A stretch of 48,382 nucleotides of DNA from JBALVO01 sp036961445 (GTDB taxonomy: Bacteria > Pseudomonadota > Gammaproteobacteria > Pseudomonadales > Halieaceae): contig JBALVO010000015.1 in assembly GCA_036961445.1 (NCBI GenBank), positions 1 to 48,382 on the forward strand, read 5' to 3'. The notes beneath the pieces are model-generated. The model did no database searches, was not told where the DNA came from, and worked only from the letters and a program-made list of their open reading frames with translations. Shown here piece after piece: positions 27,165 through 35,476 of the stretch. The translations under genes were made by a program, and so were the position numbers. Numbering within the stretch: position 1 is the first letter of the stretch; each line of letters opens with the position of its first letter.

Positions 27165-28184
27165 ATGATGCGCAAGCACGGAATTTTACTGACCGTTTTA
27201 TTAGTTATCGCTAATTTAGTTAGCGCAGATGAGCTGGTTATGAAAAATGGCTCACGTCTGGTGGGCACATTGGTAAGTGCCAGTGAAACAGGTGTCGTGT
27301 TCGATACGCCCTATGCGGGCGAGCTCACCATCAAGCGAGGCACCATAGATACTATTATCACCGATCAGGAGGTCACCCTGTTGATGCAGGACGGGTCGAT
27401 ATTTCGCAATAAGAATCTGGTGGCCGACGGCAATACGCTGGTCGTAATCAGTGAGGATCAGGCTCCAGTCGAGTTTGCGGTGTCTGATATTGATCAATTG
27501 AACCCGGAGCCCTGGCGGTTGGGCGATGGCTACAAATGGTATGGGGATGCCAATACCGCTTTGGAGTCGGAGCGTGGTAACACCGACACCGACGAGGTTG
27601 ATATGGATTTTCAGAGTATCTGGCGCAGTCTGGAAGACCGCTATACGATGCGCGGATCCTGGGAAATTGACCAGACCGATGGTGAGAAAAACAAGAACAA
27701 TTGGAAGTTACGTAACAAGTACGATCGCTTCAGGGTGTCTGACCCCATTAACTACTATGGCATCCAGGCGGCAATCGAACACGATGAGTTCGCCGACCTC
27801 GATCTGCGGACCATTGTAGGCCCCTATATTGGTCGCCAGTTTTTCGAGACCGACTATTTAACGCTGCACGGTGAAGTGGGTATTGTCTATGTCGATGAAC
27901 AATTTGACGTGGCGGAGGACGATGACTACTGGGGTTCCAGCTGGGAGATGCGATTGACCAGCGGCATTATTCCCGGGACCGAGTTGTATGTTAATTCTGA
28001 CGGCCTGGTGAACTACGATGACACCAGCGCCGTTGTTGTGAATACCACGGTGGGTATTGGTTTTCCGCTCATCCTTGGTTTTAAGCTCGCTGCAGAGGCC
28101 AGGTATGAATACGATGGGGGCGCCGTTGAGGACGTCGACGATCTGGACCAGACCTATCGGCTGAAGTTGGGCTACAAGTGGTAA
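27165..28184 (+). CDS. DUF481 family outer-membrane-type protein
   Basis: The 339-residue product has a signal peptide (MMRKHGILLTVLLVIANLVSA). An N-terminal region of about 95 residues follows, with LVMKNGSRLVGTLVSA, similar to the small beta segment in many DUF481 proteins. A DUF481 barrel-like domain then runs from about residue 100 (WYGDANTALESERGNTDTDE) to the terminal aromatic KLGYKW. Two ATGs are adjacent at 27165 and 27168. DUF481 proteins are common in Gram-negative bacteria and related to salt-induced outer-membrane proteins, but the molecular role is unknown. It appears to be a single-gene unit. Confidence 0.85.
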   Translation: MMRKHGILLTVLLVIANLVSADELVMKNGSRLVGTLVSASETGVVFDTPYAGELTIKRGTIDTIITDQEVTLLMQDGSIFRNKNLVADGNTLVVISEDQAPVEFAVSDIDQLNPEPWRLGDGYKWYGDANTALESERGNTDTDEVDMDFQSIWRSLEDRYTMRGSWEIDQTDGEKNKNNWKLRNKYDRFRVSDPINYYGIQAAIEHDEFADLDLRTIVGPYIGRQFFETDYLTLHGEVGIVYVDEQFDVAEDDDYWGSSWEMRLTSGIIPGTELYVNSDGLVNYDDTSAVVVNTTVGIGFPLILGFKLAAEARYEYDGGAVEDVDDLDQTYRLKLGYKW

Positions 28185-28527
28185 CAGCTGTTGGCCGCAG
28201 CCTGTCTGGTCACGCAAGACAGCCATAAAAAAGCCGCACCCGACTGATTAAAACGTCAATCGCTTGCGGCCTGTTGGCATGTAGCCATTAGGGAGGGGGT
28301 TGCGTAATGCCTTGCCCCTGCCACGGCACTTCCCTAGATGGGAAAGTATTGCGGTATTAAACCGTATACCAATTGTGAGTAGCGCTTTAGCCTAGCTACA
28401 CCCGCTAGGGGCGGTTAGATGGCTTTAGCGTGCTCACAGTATTAAATATGGTATCTATTGCACCAGAACGCAACCCGGGGTTTAGACCGAGTACTTATAA
28501 GGTCGCCTCGTCTAAGAAGCGAAGGCG
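28185..28527. other. Structured intergenic region between the DUF481 gene and smpB
   Basis: Two convergent genes are separated by about 340 bases containing several interrupted inverted repeats. GTGAGTAGCGCTTTAGCC (28375-28392) faces GGCTTTAGCGTGCTCAC (28421-28437), and ATACCA (28366-28371) faces TGGTAT (28449-28454). Further left, TTAGGGAGGGG faces CCCCT...TTCCCTA. GCCGCA and TGCGGC near 28232-28269 may form a terminator for the DUF481 gene. No open frame here is convincing. It could be a decayed repeat element or a structured RNA. Confidence 0.4.
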
Positions 28528-29010
28528 TTATTGTTTGACGTTTTCTCTTACAACACGTTGTTTTTGTCGAACCCAGTCACGGTCTTTTTCGGTGTCGCGC
28601 TTATCGTGGGACTTTTTGCCCGCGGCCAGGGAGATGCGGGCTTTGACCAAATGCCCCTTCCAGTAAAGCTGGGTACAGACACAGGTCTGGCCCTTTTGCG
28701 CCGTGGCCGCCAGTATTTTCGCCAGCTCTTTCTGGTGCAATAGCAATTTGCGCGTGCGTGTGGGGTCAGTGACGAAATGGGTAGACACGGTATCCAGGGG
28801 TACGATCATCGCCCCCAGCAAAAAGGCCTCGCCGTTTTTCATCAACACATAGGAGTCTGCCAGATCCGCTTTACCCATGCGCAGGCTCTTTACTTCCCAG
28901 CCAGACAGAACCACTCCTGCCTCGAAGCTCTCGAGTAGTTGATAGTCAAAGCCCGCCCGTCTGTTCTGGGCGATAACATTGCTGGGCTTCTTGGATTTCT
29001 TCTTGGCCAT
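28528..29010 (-). CDS. smpB: SsrA-binding protein SmpB
   Basis: SmpB binds the tRNA-like part of tmRNA and takes it to stalled ribosomes. The 160-residue product starts MAKKKSKKPSNVIAQNRRA and has the family oligonucleotide-binding core (AGVVLSGWEVKSLRMGKADLADSYV). Its C-terminal tail is basic and unstructured (KSHDKRDTEKDRDW) and enters the mRNA channel. The open frame runs 25 codons further upstream, but the family N-terminus sets the start at 29010. Its RNA partner lies at 22567-22958. Confidence 0.97.
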   Translation of the reverse strand: MAKKKSKKPSNVIAQNRRAGFDYQLLESFEAGVVLSGWEVKSLRMGKADLADSYVLMKNGEAFLLGAMIVPLDTVSTHFVTDPTRTRKLLLHQKELAKILAATAQKGQTCVCTQLYWKGHLVKARISLAAGKKSHDKRDTEKDRDWVRQKQRVVRENVKQ

Positions 29011-29102
29011 GGCGCGCATTATACGGACAAGGCTGGTGGGTGAAACGTGAATCTTTCCCTTTTCACCTGTGGTGGCCTGCGGCACTCTAAAGCCATGATA
29101 AT

Positions 29103-30382
29103 TTGTTGTTGCTACCCTTGAGTACTGTCAGGTTCAATGCCCTGGGTGGGTGGCGCAGTCGCACCACCTTTGTGCTGGCCATGTCAGCGTCGGCGGTCGG
29201 ACTGGGTAATCTGTGGCGCTTCTCCTATTTAACCGGAGAGTACGGTGGCGCGCCCTTCGTGGTGACCTATGTACTTTGCCTGTTTTTGATTGCCGTGCCG
29301 GTGATGGTGGCCGAGGTGGTTATAGGTAGCCATGGCCGGGCCAGCCCGGTCGCAGCCATCCGCTGGGCCAGTGATCGATCACTGCTGTCGCGCAAGTGGA
29401 TGTTGTTGGGCGTGCTGGCTTGCATTACCGGCCTGTTGATTCTTTCTTACTATATCGTGGTTGCGGGCTGGGGGATGGCCTATGCGCGCTATATGCAGGC
29501 CGGCGTGTTCTCCGCTGCCAGTGCTGCCGTGGTGGGGCAGCAGTTTGATGGTTTGCTGGCTGACCCACAGCAGCAGGTCTACTGGCAGAGTTTATTTCTG
29601 TTACTGACGGTGGTCATTGTGAGTCTGGGTGTGCGCCGTGGCCTTGGTATTATGGTGTGGCTGGCAGTGCCGACCCTGGTGGCGATGCTGGCTGTGTTGA
29701 TCAAATTTGGCTTCGATAACGGGGATATCGGCGCTGCTCGCGATTTTCTTTTCTCGGTGAAGCTCATGGATTTCTCACCTGAGGGGGCATTGGTGGCTCT
29801 GGGGCATGCCTTTTATACCCTTGGCGTGGGAGTGGGCACCGGTATCTGTTATGGGGCTTACGCGCCTGAGCGCATTCCAATCGGTCGCTCGGTGATGGCC
29901 GTGGCTGTGTTTGACACCATGATTGCGCTACTGACAGGGCTGGCCATCTTCCCCATCGTGTTTGCTAACAATATGGCGCCGGCAATGGGCCCCGGACTGA
30001 TGTTTGTCAGTCTGCCCTACGCCTTTGGCAATCTTATGCAGGGGGAGGTATTTGGTACGGTATTCTTTCTGTTGGTGGTCCTGGCCGCCCTCGGCTCGGC
30101 GGTGGCTATAATGGAGCCAATTGTGACCACTCTCATGCAACAGTTGCGTATCCGACGCTTCACTGCCGTGTTGCTGGTAGGTACTGTGGTGTGGCTATTG
30201 AGTCTGGCAGTGGCTAACTCGATGGCGCCCAGTGATGGTGTGGGGTGGCTGGCTGATGGCCGGCTGTTTGCTTTTTTGGACCACATTACCGCGGGTTTGC
30301 TATTACCTCTGGTCGCATTGTTTACAACCTTGCTGGTGGGGTGGAATATGCGGCCGGAGATTCTGCGACTGGAGCTCTATCG
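29103..30382 (+). CDS. Neurotransmitter:sodium symporter (NSS) family transporter, 3' end lost in gap
   Basis: NSS/LeuT-type carriers import amino acids or related solutes with sodium. The visible 426 residues contain the family opening WRSRTTFVLAMSASAVGLGNLWRFSYLTGEYGGAPF with the unwound helix-1 motif GNLWRF, and about ten or eleven membrane segments. The sequence enters the N run in frame; the last one or two helices are missing. The start is uncertain: the frame begins with TTG codons at 29103 and no good ribosome binding site is visible. The residues predicted just past the gap belong to the other side and are not part of this protein. The substrate is unknown. Confidence 0.9.
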
Positions 30383-30482
30383 NNNNNNNNNNNNNNNNNN
30401 NNNNNNNNNNNNNNNNNNNNNNNNNNNNNNNNNNNNNNNNNNNNNNNNNNNNNNNNNNNNNNNNNNNNNNNNNNNNNNNNNN
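30383..30482. other. Assembly gap (100 N) cutting the sodium symporter and probably hiding ratA
   Basis: Unlike the first gap, the flanks do not share sequence, so real bases are missing and 100 is a placeholder. In many gammaproteobacteria ratA lies immediately upstream of rnfH; here rnfH begins 11 bases after the gap, so ratA and the symporter end are the expected contents. Confidence 0.7.
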
Positions 30483-30492
30483 GGTGGAGATT

Positions 30493-30810
30493 ATGAGCGA
30501 AGACAGCACTATCAAGGTAGAAGTGGCCTATGCTTTGCCACACAAGCAAGCCATTATTGCAGTGGAGTTGGCGGCGGGCGCCACGGTACTGGAGGCTGCG
30601 CAGAAGTCAGGGCTTGCAGATACATTCGATGGTATCGATTTGGACAACGCCAAATTCGGCGTTTTTGGCAAAGTCGCGTCGCCCCAGCAGGTGTTGCATG
30701 AAAGCGACCGCGTGGAGATTTACCGTCCGTTGATCGCCGATCCCAAAGAGGTGCGTAAAGCCAGAGCGGCGCGCGCCAAGGAGCGCCGGGGGCAGGCTAA
30801 GGGTAGTTAG
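30493..30810 (+). CDS. rnfH: RnfH/RatB family ubiquitin-like protein
   Basis: This 105-residue protein of the RnfH (UPF0125) family has a beta-grasp fold (IKVEVAYALPHKQ at the start, ATVLEAAQKSG, then DRVEIYRPLIADP) and a basic tail (RKARAARAKERRG). Its gene is usually next to ratA. The exact role is unclear; E. coli RatB is its counterpart. GGAG lies just before the ATG. The 3' end overlaps bamE convergently by four bases. The sequence is complete, starting 11 bases after the gap. Confidence 0.93.
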   Translation: MSEDSTIKVEVAYALPHKQAIIAVELAAGATVLEAAQKSGLADTFDGIDLDNAKFGVFGKVASPQQVLHESDRVEIYRPLIADPKEVRKARAARAKERRGQAKGS

Positions 30811-31259
30811 CTGGCAGGGTCTTCGGCGTCTGGTTGTTGCGCTGCGGGGGCTTGTTGGTCAGAAGTCTGTGCTTCATCCCCCCCATTCTCCGGCGCAGAG
30901 TCGTTCTGGGGTGCCGTGGTATTCAGGTCGCTCCAGGCTGGAGGCAGAATATCACCCGTGACGTTCACCAGTGAGTCGCCCTCAAAAGTAATCGTCATAC
31001 TGGCCTCATTCAGCACGGTGTTACCGTTGCGCTGCACGTAGGGATAATCCCAGCGATCCTGGTTGAAGGTGTCCTCAATCAACGGAGTGCCCATAATGAA
31101 GCGCACCTGACGGCGGCTCATTCCTGGCTTGAGTTGGTCGGCCATTTCCTGGGTGACAATATTGCCCTGCTCGACGTTAATCTTGTAGACGCCGGGAAAG
31201 CCAACAAAGCTGCAGGCGCTCAGACAGGTGATTGCCAGTGAGATCAACAGGATCCGCAT
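30807..31259 (-). CDS. bamE: Outer membrane assembly lipoprotein BamE
   Basis: BamE (SmpA/OmlA) is a lipoprotein of the BAM complex that inserts beta-barrel proteins in the outer membrane. The 150-residue product has a lipobox LSAC (C16). The family core reads QMADQLKPGMSRRQVRFIMGTPLIEDTF, with WDYPYVQRNG after it. The tail of about 40 residues rich in Gln, Pro, Ala and Asp (NDSAPENGGDEAQTSDQQAP) is longer than in E. coli and is probably disordered. It is divergent from fur, the same arrangement as omlA-fur in Pseudomonas. Confidence 0.95.
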   Translation of the reverse strand: MRILLISLAITCLSACSFVGFPGVYKINVEQGNIVTQEMADQLKPGMSRRQVRFIMGTPLIEDTFNQDRWDYPYVQRNGNTVLNEASMTITFEGDSLVNVTGDILPPAWSDLNTTAPQNDSAPENGGDEAQTSDQQAPAAQQPDAEDPAS

Positions 31260-31333
31260 GGGGTAAAACTTCCACTTCGGTTAATGGGGTGGCATCATAC
31301 ATCTACTCGTGTGCACAGAGAACCCCCCGTACC

Positions 31334-31750
31334 ATGGCTGAACAAAATCAGGAACTTCGTAAAGCAGGTTTGAAAGTAACCCTGCCACGCGTAAAAATCC
31401 TGCAAATCCTTGAATCATCCGAACTGGGATCTCAGCATCTGAGTGCCGAGGATGTTTATCTTGCGTTACGAAACTCCGGAGAGGATGTGGGGTTGGCCAC
31501 GGTGTACCGGGTGCTCACCCAGTTTGAGAGTGCCGGGTTGGTGACGCGCCATCATTTCGAAACAGGTCATTCAGTCTTCGAGTTGGCCAAGGGCGAACAC
31601 CATGACCATATGGTTTGTGTGGCCTCAGGCGAGGTGGTGGAGTTTACCGACACGGTCATCGAGCAGCGTCAACGGGAAATCGCCGAGAGTCATGGCTACG
31701 AGCTGGTGGACCACTCGCTGGTATTGTACGTGCGCAAGAAGGAAGGTTAG
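31334..31750 (+). CDS. fur: Ferric uptake regulator
   Basis: Fur represses iron-uptake genes when loaded with Fe(II). The 138-residue product starts MAEQNQELRKAGLKVTLPRVKILQ and carries the winged-helix and dimerisation domains with the metal motif HHDHMVC. The second cysteine of the E. coli CxxC zinc site is replaced (CVAS), as in Pseudomonas-type Fur, which has a single conserved cysteine there. The frame extends 34 codons upstream into bamE, but the family N-terminus sets the start at 31334. Its 3' end overlaps recN by four bases convergently. The bamE-fur interval is 74 bases and must hold both promoters. Confidence 0.96.
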   Translation: MAEQNQELRKAGLKVTLPRVKILQILESSELGSQHLSAEDVYLALRNSGEDVGLATVYRVLTQFESAGLVTRHHFETGHSVFELAKGEHHDHMVCVASGEVVEFTDTVIEQRQREIAESHGYELVDHSLVLYVRKKEG

Positions 31751-33396
31751 CTTGCCAGCATTTCTCGAGCGTGAGCCAGGGTCTGTTCGGTAATTTTCAC
31801 GCCACCGAGCATCCGCGCGATTTCCTGCACTTTATCTTCTTCGCGTAGCTTGTTCAGGCTGGTCTCCACCGATTTTTGATCGCTGGTCTTGGCCACCTGC
31901 AGGTGCTGGTGGCCCTGGGCCGCCACTTGCGGTAAATGGGTTACGCACAAGACCTGGGCCCCGTCTGACAGGGTGCGCAATAGCTTGCCGACGACCTCTG
32001 CCACGGCGCCGCCGATGCCTACATCGACCTCATCAAATACCATGCTGGACACCGTGCCGGTGCTGGCGGTAACCACCTGAATAGCCAGGCTAATGCGCGA
32101 CAGTTCACCACCGGAGGCAATTTTTCCCAGCGCTTGCGTGGGCGTGCCAGGGTTGGTGCTGATCAGAAACTCCAGGTCTTCACTACCATGGGGGTGTGGG
32201 TCCGTGGATTCCCGGGCAGTGAGGGCGAGTTCCAGTTCGCACTGGCCCATGGCCAGTGTGGCGAGGATCTTGGAGGCGTTCTTGACCAATTTTTTAGCGG
32301 CGCTACGGCGCTGCTTTGCCAATTTGCTCGCGGCTTCCTGGTAGCCATCACCCAGGGCGGACATCTCCTTTGCCAGTTGCTCAATGCGCTGGCCACCATC
32401 AGCAAGGCTCTGCAATTCCTGCTTCAAGCCCTGATGCAACGCGGCAATTTCTTCGGGCAGCACACGGTGCTTACGCGCCACGTCATAGATGCTTTCCAGT
32501 CGCCGTTGTACCTCGGTTAGCCGCTCGGGATCGATCTCCACGCTGTCAATGTACCGTTGTATTTCTCCGTGAGCCTCGTTCAACTGTATAGCTGCGGAGT
32601 CGAGCAGTTCGCGGGCATTTTGCGCCGCCGGAGTGATATGGGCGTCTCCGGCAATCAATTGCAGGGCCTGGCGGGTGCCGCTCTCCTGGTTGTCACATAA
32701 CTCCAGGGCAGCGTGAGCGCCGAGCAGGATGTCTTCGGCATTAACCAGCAGTTTCTGTTCAGTTTCCAGCTTGGCCAATTCCCCGGCTTGCAGATCCAGT
32801 TCATCAAGCTCCTGTACCTGATAGGCGAGGAGTTGGCCGCGAGCGGTCTGTTCATCCCTGGCGCCGGTTAGCAGTTCCAGTTCACGGCGACAGCGCAGCC
32901 AGTCAGAGGCAGTTTGTTCCAGTTGTCGGGCCAGCGGCAAGTGGCCGGCATAAGCATCCAATAAATGCCGCTGTACTGGTTTGCGCAGCAGTGATTGATG
33001 GGCATGCTGGCTGTGAATATCGATTAGCATCTCGCCTAGCTCGGCACAGTCCTGCAGGGTGGACGTGCTGCCGTTGATATAGGCACGGCTGCGACCTTCG
33101 GTAGTGATCACCCGTCGCAGCAGGCACTCGTCGCCTTTATACAGATCCCGGCTCTGCAGCCAGGCCACCGCCTGGGGGATGCTGCTGATGTCGAAGCTGG
33201 CTATTATTTCGGCGCGTTCGTGGCCGTGCCTGACGGCTTTGGGATCTGCCCGATCACCCAGGCATAAACCCAGTGCATCCAACATGATGGACTTGCCGGC
33301 ACCTGTTTCGCCAGTGATGACTGTCATGCCGCGGGAAAACTCCATCTCCAGGCTGGAGACGATGGTGTAGTTACTGATAGATATGTGGGTGAGCAT
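31747..33396 (-). CDS. recN: DNA repair protein RecN
   Basis: RecN is an SMC-like ATPase that acts in repair of double-strand breaks. The 549-residue product has Walker A GETGAGKS at residues 29-36, a long central coiled-coil-like region (about 150-370), and a C-terminal ATPase half with SGGELSRISLA and the Walker B-type VFDEVDVGIGG. The length matches E. coli (553). Five residues upstream of the family start MLTHISI are excluded. It is divergent from hrcA. I see no clear LexA box (CTGT-N8-ACAG) in the 150-base interval. Confidence 0.96.
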   Translation of the reverse strand: MLTHISISNYTIVSSLEMEFSRGMTVITGETGAGKSIMLDALGLCLGDRADPKAVRHGHERAEIIASFDISSIPQAVAWLQSRDLYKGDECLLRRVITTEGRSRAYINGSTSTLQDCAELGEMLIDIHSQHAHQSLLRKPVQRHLLDAYAGHLPLARQLEQTASDWLRCRRELELLTGARDEQTARGQLLAYQVQELDELDLQAGELAKLETEQKLLVNAEDILLGAHAALELCDNQESGTRQALQLIAGDAHITPAAQNARELLDSAAIQLNEAHGEIQRYIDSVEIDPERLTEVQRRLESIYDVARKHRVLPEEIAALHQGLKQELQSLADGGQRIEQLAKEMSALGDGYQEAASKLAKQRRSAAKKLVKNASKILATLAMGQCELELALTARESTDPHPHGSEDLEFLISTNPGTPTQALGKIASGGELSRISLAIQVVTASTGTVSSMVFDEVDVGIGGAVAEVVGKLLRTLSDGAQVLCVTHLPQVAAQGHQHLQVAKTSDQKSVETSLNKLREEDKVQEIARMLGGVKITEQTLAHAREMLAS

Positions 33397-33545
33397 TTTG
33401 CGCCATCTCAAGGTTTCGTTAGTTATACCTCAGATGACCTGTGGCATAAACATTTCTGTGGGTCAGTGAATATGTTTCTTGTGTGGCTTTGTAAATGTCA
33501 CCTGCTGTGATAAAAACAGGGGGTAGAAACAATTGGCTGGTAGAT

Positions 33546-34580
33546 ATGGCATCAGGGCAAATTTCAGAGCGCGCCAGGGTCTTGTTGAAGACGCTGGTGG
33601 AGTGCCATATACGCGATGGTCATCCAGTGGGCTCCAGTACCCTGGCGCGGGAGGCCGGCCTGCCGGTTAGCGCCGCCACTATTCGCAACGTGATGTCTGA
33701 TCTGGAGGAGCAGGGGTATCTTCAGTCCCCGCACACCTCCGCCGGGCGGGTGCCAACTGCTTTGGGCTATCGGATGTTCGTGGATTCCATGTTGCAGGTC
33801 AGGCCCCTGGAGGACACGGCCATGGCGACGCTGCGAGCAGAACTGAACCCGGACAAGTCCTCCGTCGAGCTGGTGCAGGCAGCCTCTTCCCTGTTGTCCA
33901 CTATCACCGCCCAGGCCGGGTTGGTTACCGTGCCACGACAGGAGGCCAACGAGCTGCGGCAGGTGGAATTTTTACCGCTGTCTGGTGACCGGGTGCTGGT
34001 TATCCTGGTGGTCAATGAGCGCGAGGTGCAGAATCGGATCATTCACACCCGTCGACCGTTTACCGAGGCGCAGTTGCGTGACGCCGCCACCATGATTAAC
34101 CAGCGGTTTGCCGGGCATCCGCTGCATCTGGTGCAGCAACGTATCCTTGATGAAATGCAGGATGCCCGCAGTCAGATCGATAATTACCTGCAGGCGTCAC
34201 TGGACCTGGCCAGTAAGGCCCTGGGTCAGGAGCACACCGAAGAGGAGTATGTGATGGCGGGTGAATCGCGTTTGTTGGGTAACGCGACAGCCGAAGAAAT
34301 GCTCAAATTGCGCGAGTTGTTTGATTCGTTTGAGCAAAAAAAGGATCTGTTGCATTTGCTGGAGCGCTGCAGCCGGGCTGAAGGTGTGCAGATATTTATT
34401 GGCGAGGAGGCCGGCTACGAGATTTTTGGCGATTACAGTGTTATCACCGCGCCTTATCACGACGGCTCCAGAACCCTGGGTGTCTTGGGGGTGATCGGCC
34501 CCACACGCATGGCCTATGAGCGGGTTATCCCGATTGTTGATGTCACCGCCAGAATGCTCAGTTCCGCGCTTATCGGCTGA
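33546..34580 (+). CDS. hrcA: Heat-inducible transcription repressor HrcA
   Basis: HrcA represses heat-shock genes by binding CIRCE operators. The 344-residue product begins MASGQISERARVLLKTLVECHIRDGHPVGS, the family winged-helix N-terminus, with ATIRNVMSDLEEQGYLQSPHTSAGRVPT after it and a C-terminal ligand-type domain. The frame can begin 17 codons earlier, but the family start favours 33546. HrcA occurs together with RpoH control in some gammaproteobacteria. It lies directly upstream of grpE with its own terminator between, so it is transcribed separately. Confidence 0.95.
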   Translation: MASGQISERARVLLKTLVECHIRDGHPVGSSTLAREAGLPVSAATIRNVMSDLEEQGYLQSPHTSAGRVPTALGYRMFVDSMLQVRPLEDTAMATLRAELNPDKSSVELVQAASSLLSTITAQAGLVTVPRQEANELRQVEFLPLSGDRVLVILVVNEREVQNRIIHTRRPFTEAQLRDAATMINQRFAGHPLHLVQQRILDEMQDARSQIDNYLQASLDLASKALGQEHTEEEYVMAGESRLLGNATAEEMLKLRELFDSFEQKKDLLHLLERCSRAEGVQIFIGEEAGYEIFGDYSVITAPYHDGSRTLGVLGVIGPTRMAYERVIPIVDVTARMLSSALIG

Positions 34581-34597
34581 CGCTGGCAGCTGCCTTG

Positions 34598-34620
34598 CGC
34601 GCCAGTCCTGGCGCGGTTTT
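34598..34620 (+). terminator. Rho-independent terminator after hrcA
   Basis: CGCGCCA (34598-34604) and TGGCGCG (34609-34615) form a 7-bp stem with a 4-base loop, then GTTTT. It separates hrcA from the heat-shock promoter of grpE. Confidence 0.75.
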
Positions 34621-34650
34621 CAGTGTTATCCAAATTCTGCTTGATCAAAC

Positions 34651-34678
34651 CTTGAAATAGCTGGCAGCGGCCCCATAT
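34651..34678 (+). promoter_or_regulatory. Sigma-32 (RpoH) heat-shock promoter of grpE
   Basis: CTTGAAA (34651-34657) and CCCCATAT (34671-34678) match the RpoH -35 and -10 consensus exactly with a 13-base spacer, about 90 bases before the grpE start. It should drive grpE and dnaK during protein-folding stress. Confidence 0.93.
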
Positions 34679-34766
34679 TTGCTCCACAGACGACACTGCA
34701 ATTCGCGGCGCAATAGTGCTGCTAGCAGGTTTATTGACCAACACAAGCGACAAATGGAGTGCTAGC

Positions 34767-35357
34767 GTGTCAGAGCAAGACCAGAAGCAGACCGATACAG
34801 AGCAGCCGGGAGAGACCCGGGTGGAAGATGCAGCAACGACAGCAGCCGATGCTGACGTGGAATGCGCCGTGGTGGAGAACCCTGAGCTCACACTCGAAGA
34901 GACAATAGCGCAGCTACATGAAGAAGTGGCCGCGGCCAAGGATATAGCGATGCGGGCCCAGGCCGATGCCCAGAATGTGAAGCGCAGAGCTGAACAGGAT
35001 ATAGAAAAGGCCCGAAAATTCGCCCTCGAGCGTTTTTGTAGTGAATTGTTGCCTGTGGCGGATAACCTGGAGCGTGCTCTGGAGGCCACGACCGGGGATG
35101 AGGAGATCGTAAAACCCATCGCGGAGGGCGTGCAGTTAACCCTCAAGAGTTTTCATGACGCGCTGAAGAAATTCAATATCGAGGCACTGGACCCGCAGGG
35201 CGAGCCCTTTGATCCGCAGCTGCACCAGGCCATGACCATGGTGGAGAATAACGAGGTGGAGCCCAATACGGTTATTGCCGTGATGCAAAAGGGCTACACC
35301 CTCAATGGACGTCTGGTGCGTCCGGCCATGGTTATGGTCAGTAAAGCCGCTGGCTAG
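34767..35357 (+). CDS. grpE: Nucleotide exchange factor GrpE
   Basis: GrpE releases ADP from DnaK in the DnaK-DnaJ-GrpE cycle. The 196-residue product has an acidic, disordered N-terminus, a long coiled-coil (about 45-95), and the family beta domain ending GYTLNGRLVRPAMVMVSK. The start is the GTG at 34767: GGAG lies 7 bases upstream, within GAGTGCTAGC, which equals one half of a CIRCE operator. The ATG/TTG options upstream give no family match. dnaK follows 119 bases later with a second sigma-32-like promoter between. Confidence 0.96.
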   Translation: MSEQDQKQTDTEQPGETRVEDAATTAADADVECAVVENPELTLEETIAQLHEEVAAAKDIAMRAQADAQNVKRRAEQDIEKARKFALERFCSELLPVADNLERALEATTGDEEIVKPIAEGVQLTLKSFHDALKKFNIEALDPQGEPFDPQLHQAMTMVENNEVEPNTVIAVMQKGYTLNGRLVRPAMVMVSKAAG

Positions 35358-35390
35358 GGGTGTTACTGACATGAAATCTGAGTTTTAGGG

Positions 35391-35418
35391 CTTGAAATTC
35401 GACGAATGGCGCCAATAT
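35391..35418 (+). promoter_or_regulatory. Sigma-32-like promoter of dnaK
   Basis: CTTGAAA (35391-35397) matches the RpoH -35 exactly; GCCAATAT (35411-35418) matches 6 of 8 of the -10 CCCCATNT at a 13-base spacing, identical to the grpE promoter. It would add direct heat-shock control of dnaK. Confidence 0.75.
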
Positions 35419-35476
35419 ATAGAACAACGTAAAAAAGTGGCGGGTAAGGCCCGCTGAACCAAACTGGAGAGAAGCA

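Noticed and set aside
29103..30701. One 532-residue protein read straight through the second N run
   Set aside because: The part after the gap is out of frame with rnfH, which occupies that DNA, so the fusion is an artefact of the 100-base placeholder.
34721..34766. A complete CIRCE operator before grpE
   Set aside because: Only the right half matches; the nearest left half is 32 bases away rather than 9. Kept only as a half-site observation.
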